From the NCBI RefSeq assembly GCF_964340395.1, contig NC_135549.1, positions 22,811,342-22,875,341 on the forward strand: 64,000 nucleotides of DNA, given 5' to 3'. The translations under genes were made by a program, and so were the position numbers. How positions within the stretch are numbered: position 1 is the stretch's first letter; each line of letters starts with the position of its first letter. This document shows positions 58,596 through 64,000 of this stretch, one piece after another. Origin of the DNA: Glandiceps talaboti (Eukaryota; Hemichordata; Enteropneusta; Spengelidae). Under the pieces are notes generated by a model. That model had not been told where the DNA came from. It was given only the letters and a program-made list of their open reading frames with translations, and made no database searches.

Positions 58596-60877
58596 GTCCA
58601 AGTTACTATTACACCATTATATTTAATGACTTCTGGGCTTTAACGGTATATTTATTTATTCACATTTTGTAATATGTAAATCAAGTATATGAGATCATAT
58701 ACCAGATATTGGTAGCCTCGTCTTGTCAATATTGATACCACTTTGCAACACCACCTGTCATCTTTACTATAGAAAATGTCGCATTAAAATGTTTTACATT
58801 TTTCGTGCATTTCTTTCATGGCTTCTCCTGTACTCAGTTTTGTTAACTATTTGATCAACAATTATCATGTTACAGTCATTTTTGTTTTAAATTAAATTCT
58901 TGCTTTGATCGAATTGACCAAGTGTGCTCATTGTATAACCTATGCCCCCCCCATCAATATGACGTTATACAACCCGAGTAGAAATGGAATTGATACCACT
59001 GATCACTTGTACTAGGGTGTGTGGAACATAGCAATACAACTGGTGAAAAACCCCAATCGTTTGCTTGAATGAAGTTACAGTACCATTTCGAGCAGTTATT
59101 TCCATTTTTACTGGCATTTTCCCCCATAGCTCTGTTCTGTAACCCTCATGCACACATGGGTTGTCCTGGGGGTTGTCATGTTAATGAACACATTCTATAT
59201 GTATATAAAAAAAATAACTTTCAGCAAAATTTGCAATAACCCTGCTCAACTGTATTATATAGATCTGGTTGTGCCCACCAAGTGTGGTTTAGAACTTGCA
59301 CTAGTTGGACAGATGTTACTTATCGAACTTGTTGTTCATGTTACTTGGATGTAAGCGGCTCTTATCAAACAAGTTTGATAATTGAAACTGAACACAATTA
59401 TGATTTCCACTGTATTTGTACTGCTGAAATCATTATTGCATACTTATATGCAAATGATTGTTCCATAATTTACATAAAATCATATACACTAATTTATATT
59501 TTTACAAAATTTGTTGTTTTTGGATATCATATAAAATAACAACAGAGCCCAGTGAAGCATTAGTACCCGAGTGGATACTCAGTGTTTTTCCACTCTTCAT
59601 TGCCGGACTTCGAGTAATCAATAATAGCACTTTTACACATGATGGTGTTCTACTTTACAATGTAATATCCATCACATTATAAGATATCAATATTGCATTT
59701 CTATGCCGAGGTTGAAATATACAATCTCTAAACTCTTGCACACTCGGGTGATTCACACAAAGTAAGTTTCCAAATGGTATTTGAAACTTCTTAGAAAGAG
59801 CATCTGATATCACAATCTCATTAAAATCTAATGAAAGAAGTCTTGATTTTCCTTTTCTGTACAATTTCCATGTGTGTGTGTGTGTCAAGTGCAGCTTCTA
59901 GTGAGTATGTACAATGATGTACAACATGGAAGGCAAAACAAGAAGTACCGGTGTTGGATTAACACACACACACACACACACACTATCAAATGAATCCTTT
60001 AAATGAATTATTATTTCTAATTTGTCAATATTTTTTTTCCAAGGTTTCTTCTTTTTATTTCAAACAAACAAGGTAAAAATAATGACCATATTCAAAGACA
60101 TAAACCATAGACACTGTTTCTTCTCAAACCGTCTATGCATAAACATACTCTCTCTATCTGGATTGTGTTTAATATGAATGGTACTGGTTGGCAGTATTCT
60201 GATGAAATAAACACAACTACTGCTCCCTGACAGTCCTCCCCAACCCCACCCCAAACAATTGCCACTGTGTTAAATGACATTTTCATTTCCAAACTCTTTA
60301 GTTACATTGCTCTCCATAATCAGAAATAGTCAGACACACGCAGTAGTGATCCTGCCACTTGACTGGGTATTCTATGACAAACCTGTATGAAGGTATGCAA
60401 AGAGAACCTGATACAGCAGAAACGGAGTTAGTGTGGTTTTTCAATGATTGGATATAACAGTTTCTTACATACAGATAAACACATTTGAATCCCAAACTAA
60501 CAGTAAATGAAGTACCACACATAATTAATGGCTTCTTTATTTCAGTCGTACAAAAGCTGTATTTATTTTTAGAAGGATCATGTACCTAATCACATTGACA
60601 AGTGATAAACATTTATTATTTTACAGTGGAAACAGTTTCTACCAAAATGATGACACATGGACTTGATGATTTGAATTCTTTACTTTTCTTTAATAAGTAG
60701 ACTGTAAGATATGCTGTGCCGTCCCCCCCCCCCCACCAGCCTCCTCTCACTGATTGGAGGGGTTGACTGATGTGTGATAGCACCCAGTCACGGTGTACCT
60801 TACAGACTAACATATAAGCAACGTGACAACTTGTCTGCTTCTACATACATACTGTGCAGGTCACCTTGGGTTATAAC

Positions 60878-60883
60878 TTTATT
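60878..60883 (-). promoter_or_regulatory. Candidate THOC7 polyadenylation signal AATAAA
   Basis: TTTATT on the plus strand reads AATAAA on the THOC7 strand, about 150 nt past the stop codon. It is the first good hexamer downstream. Further ones lie near 60560. Confidence 0.35.
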
Positions 60884-61033
60884 TTATGGTGTAAGTGAAA
60901 ACGGCACCTTACTTCAAGGTAGTGGTGGTGGGAGGGGTGGGATGGGGTGGGTGATTGTTCCACAGGGGTAGTTGTACAGGACAGTCAGTCGAAAATCACA
61001 TTATAGTCCCCCAAAAAATTACAATCCAAACAT

Positions 61034-62665
61034 CTAGTTTCCAATTTCCATTGAACTATCAAGTGTTGAATCCATTGTAGTATTGTCTAACTCTTCTTTT
61101 TCGTCTTCTACAGAAAAAAATTAAAGACATAAAAATTAGTGATATCAGGAGGTAGAAAAATAGTCTATTAGTAGCTACTAGACCCTCGGACAACTCTGCT
61201 AACTTTAAAAAGCGACCACAAGTTGCATAGTGCCAAGGTACTGTCATCCTTTGTTGGCAAACTTCCAAGAGCAGATATGAGGTCTTCCTGCAAAACTAGT
61301 ACAAGAACAGGTTTTACCACATTGTTTCACATTTCAAGTGGACACTAACCCCACTGTACGTCTTTCCAAAATTGGACAATAGAGATGTTATGTACCTGTA
61401 ATTCATTGCCCTATTTCGTCGCGTCAGTGCAATAAACATGTCATATGTGCTATTATATTGCATAGCAGATACAACCTTATATTACACTGATGTGACGATT
61501 TGTAGCTCATAGCCTTTCTGTTGTCAGACTTACAGTTTGCATGCTACCCCATGTATACATCACTATCCAGTGACATTAACACCATACTCCAGGAATTGAG
61601 AAGAATTTTATGAAAAATCATCTAGTGCCATTTTAACACATTTTAGTCCCTAACTATCAAAATGTAAACCTTGAGAAGGGTGAACTTCACTTCAAAGCCT
61701 TATATAAGTATCTGGGTTTAATGCATGGACTGTCAGTGAACAATATCTAGGGACTGGGAGAAGACCAAATTTTAAATTTAAATTTTAAAATTAAGTCCAA
61801 CTTACCTTCAAGTATTCTCTGTAGTTCATGTATTGAGCTTATCAAAACATGGAACTGTTTTCTTCTTATTTCAAGCTGAAAATAAGCAATAAAGGTGAAT
61901 TTGTCATTAATTTGTCATTAGGGTGTTTGAAGGGGAACACCACTCCTGGACATAGAAATATTTTATGGCTTCTTGAGACTCATTTCATGAATTTTACATC
62001 ACCTACAATTACTGGCAATTTCAGAGAAACATTACGTTTATCTTGAGCCTTTATATGATATCTTTCCCATGGGCCAATGCATAATGGGAGTCAGCCGAGA
62101 TATATCCATGGTTGAACAATGAATATTCATGAGAAATGTTTTACACTGAAGGAAATAGGCACTTAGGAGTCATGAAGTCTATTTCAGTATTAAACAAAAG
62201 AAACTGGAAAAGACCATGAAGCTACAGACTGTGTCCCTTTAATTTTGTTGTCTATACATACAAGTCAAAGGCATCTCACCCTTGTGTGAAGTTTGAATGC
62301 ATTGCTTAGAAATAGCTGTAGCCTGCATTCTTTCATTACGGTAAATAAATCAACCTTTTGTACTTATAATGCCAACACTTGTGTAAACATTATATTAAAT
62401 ACAAATGGGGCTAAGGGCTAAAAAAGAAAACTGTTTGGTTCCGGTTACCCAACCCCACCTAGTTTTTCACTGCCAACCCTAAACTTTTTTTTACATATTC
62501 GAGAAAAAATAAGATAAAATCACAAAATTTGTGAAGTCTCACGAGAAATAGTGGTTGCGGAAACTGACATCAACTTAACAATATAAAACAGTTCTTCCAA
62601 TCTGTAATGGGACCATATGAAAAACAATGGAAAACATAACTACCTGAACTAGACACTCACACATC

Positions 62666-62697
<32 letters not shown>

Positions 62698-63973
62698 ACC
62701 TACCCTACCTATTTTAAAATTGAGTGTAATCAGAACCACACAATATTTTTTAGGCCTAAACAAAGTACATGTAATACGTCTAAACTACAAAGATATATTT
62801 TTTTCCTCGCTTGACATCAAGTCACTTCCATTGTTACTTACTTTGTTTTCTAAGGCTTCTTTCTGTCCTGTCAATGAGTTTAATTCTCTGTCAAGTTCTT
62901 CAAGTTTTCTGAAAGATGAGTTTGAGACATTGGAGAATATATTGTTCATGGTTCCAAGAATCAATAGGACAGTACAATACAGTTACTTTGGAATAGTAAA
63001 TTAGAAATGAATGCGACATTTTGATCCATCTACTACAGATCTTGTGCATATATGATCAAGGTCCATAGACTTTGAAATGTCTAATTTACCGTTCCAAAGT
63101 ACCTATAGTGTACTGTCCAAGTTTCACACACAACACCTTTACATAGCACTTAACATGTCAGCATGAAAAAATCAATTCTACAAACAGTTTGGTGTAAGGC
63201 AATGCAATAAATCATACAGGCATTTCTTGTATCTTGTTTGATTTCAGGGTGCAGCTGATTAGTGTTTTTTTATTACAGTAACTGAAAATATGTATTTTAT
63301 AATATTAAAACAGAGTCTTATATGTGTTCCTTTATGTACTTACAAAATATCAAATATTGTGAAATTTGGGGAAATATCTCTTACTTTGTGAAAATAAAAT
63401 TCATTTCAGAATTACATCATGATATACTCCACTCTGCTCATGCATTTTCACTTGTGAAGAAAAAAATCCAAAGGGTCTAAGAAAGTGGGAATTCCCTACA
63501 TCCATATATCTATCGATGCTATAGTACCCTTAGGTATTTTATTTCATGAGTGAAAATGTGTGAAGGACGGAGTTTGAGAAGTATTGGATGTTGGGTATAT
63601 AATATGAATTACAAAAGTGAGTTTGCTTATAACTTTATAACATTGCACTTGGTAATCTGACTATGCATGCAATCTCATTATTACATAATTTGTAGGAGTC
63701 AATTAAGTCTTCAAAATTCAATATTCTTTGTTCTTTTTTGACACTTATCTCTATTAGCATCTGTGCTTTAAATATGGCAGTAAACTTTTGTTCAAAGTTA
63801 CCAGATTTCTCACTTCTGCATAACTTACTTTAGGGTATCCTGTCTGTCAGGGTGTTTCTGTATAACTTTAGCCAATGCATCATATTCCTGTCTGTTTTTC
63901 CTGATTCTTTTGGCTTCTTGTAGTTCTACTTTACTGGCTGCTATCTTGTCATGAGCTTCTGTGATTGCTTTTT
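61034..63973 (-). CDS. THOC7: THO complex subunit 7 (THOC7), last four exons, 5' partial
   Basis: Exons in transcript order: 63973-63829, 62908-62842, 61875-61806, 61107-61034 (stop TAG 61036-61034). Phases join cleanly. The visible protein is about 118 aa of the coiled-coil half: AHDKIAASKVELQEAKRIRK, then NRQEYDALAKVIQKHPDRQD, then KLEELDRELNSLTGQKEALE, then LEIRRKQFHVLISSIHELQR, ending in an acidic tail DSTLDSSMEIGN. The segments RIRKNRQEYDALAKVIQ and RRKQFHVL are nearly the same as I remember for human THOC7. In the family, THOC7 pairs with THOC5 in the THO/TREX complex, which loads on nascent transcripts and supports nuclear mRNA export. The N-terminal exons lie right of the window. All donors are GTAAGT-like and acceptors are pyrimidine-rich. 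Copy B of MOV10 lies downstream on the same strand, 6.7 kb away. Confidence 0.92.
62060..62180. repeat. MITE-like family C, partial copy
   Basis: CATGGGCCAATGCATAATGG, GAGTCAGCCGAGATAT, CAATGAATATTCATGAGAAA and TGTTTTACACTGAAGG run collinear with 6970-7090. The right half is missing. It lies in the intron of THOC7 between exons 62908-62842 and 61875-61806. Confidence 0.7.
62405..62762. repeat. MITE-like family B, copy 3, with internal poly-A
   Basis: TTTGGTTCCGGTTACCCAAC at the left and a TTTTTTAGGCCTAAAC end at the right are family B termini. The inside has GAAACTGACATCAACTTAAC and a poly-A run at 62666-62693. It is inserted in a THOC7 intron, 80 bp downstream of the donor at 62842. Confidence 0.8.
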
Positions 63974-64000
63974 CTGTTTAGAAACAAAATACACTTTGAG

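Larger units (their letters stand above)
55830..61033. other. Intergenic region between copy B and THOC7
   Basis: No supported gene was seen. It contains a family A element at 58161-58595, small CA/GT tracts (59872-59886, 59963-59982) and a C run at 60723-60734. The open frame at 56236-56550 (plus) has no start context, splice or family support. The part nearest 61033 is THOC7 3' UTR. Confidence 0.6.

Overview
The window is animal nuclear DNA. It shows spliced genes with GT-AG introns, low gene density, long CA, CT, CATA and G/C tracts, many minisatellites and several families of short foldback elements. AT richness, introns of 0.3-2 kb, dispersed MITE-like repeats and above all minisatellites that sit on exon-intron boundaries suggest an invertebrate deuterostome. 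Amphioxus is my first guess and an acorn worm the alternative. This is inference, not proof.

Four protein genes can be rebuilt exon by exon, and every join keeps frame. (1) 330-8374, plus strand: the 3' eleven exons of ATRIP, the partner of the checkpoint kinase ATR. Its 5' end lies outside the window. (2) 26486-12193, minus strand: a complete 18-exon MOV10-type SF1 RNA helicase, 1032 aa, here called copy A. (3) 54293-37986, minus strand: a second complete 18-exon MOV10-type helicase, 1019 aa, copy B. It has the same exon plan, so the two are a head-to-tail tandem duplication. (4) 63973-61034, minus strand: the last four exons of THOC7, a THO/TREX mRNA-export subunit, whose 5' end is outside the window. 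ATRIP and copy A are convergent; the other three genes all run leftward.

Between genes: 8375-12192 is ATRIP 3' UTR and convergent spacer. 26560-37985 holds the copy A 5' region, a 1.6 kb 26-bp minisatellite and CpG-richer DNA at about 30200-31950. 54348-61033 holds the copy B 5' region, another CpG-richer patch at about 54990-55560, and repeats. The two upstream regions share short blocks in the same order (ETS-like, E-box, CRE), so the duplication probably carried its regulatory DNA.

The most unusual feature is a set of tandem arrays that copy splice junctions. Copy B exon 11 has its 3' end and 5' splice site repeated 24 more times in exact 47-bp register. ATRIP exon 6 (numbering of visible exons) has its 3' end and donor repeated five more times at 85-86 bp. 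The acceptor of ATRIP exon 10 is the last of four 54-bp repeats that each carry an acceptor. The ATRIP stop-codon region is also partly duplicated in its 3' UTR. In the two donor arrays, use of a downstream decoy donor would run into an in-frame stop at once or within a few codons. The arrays are therefore either burdens the splicing machinery tolerates or built-in poison switches.

Functionally, the genes are one DNA-damage checkpoint adaptor, two RNA helicases of a family known for retroelement and virus restriction and small-RNA silencing, and one mRNA-export factor. Nothing shows that they act together. The neighbourhood is best read as a normal animal gene row with a local MOV10 duplication.
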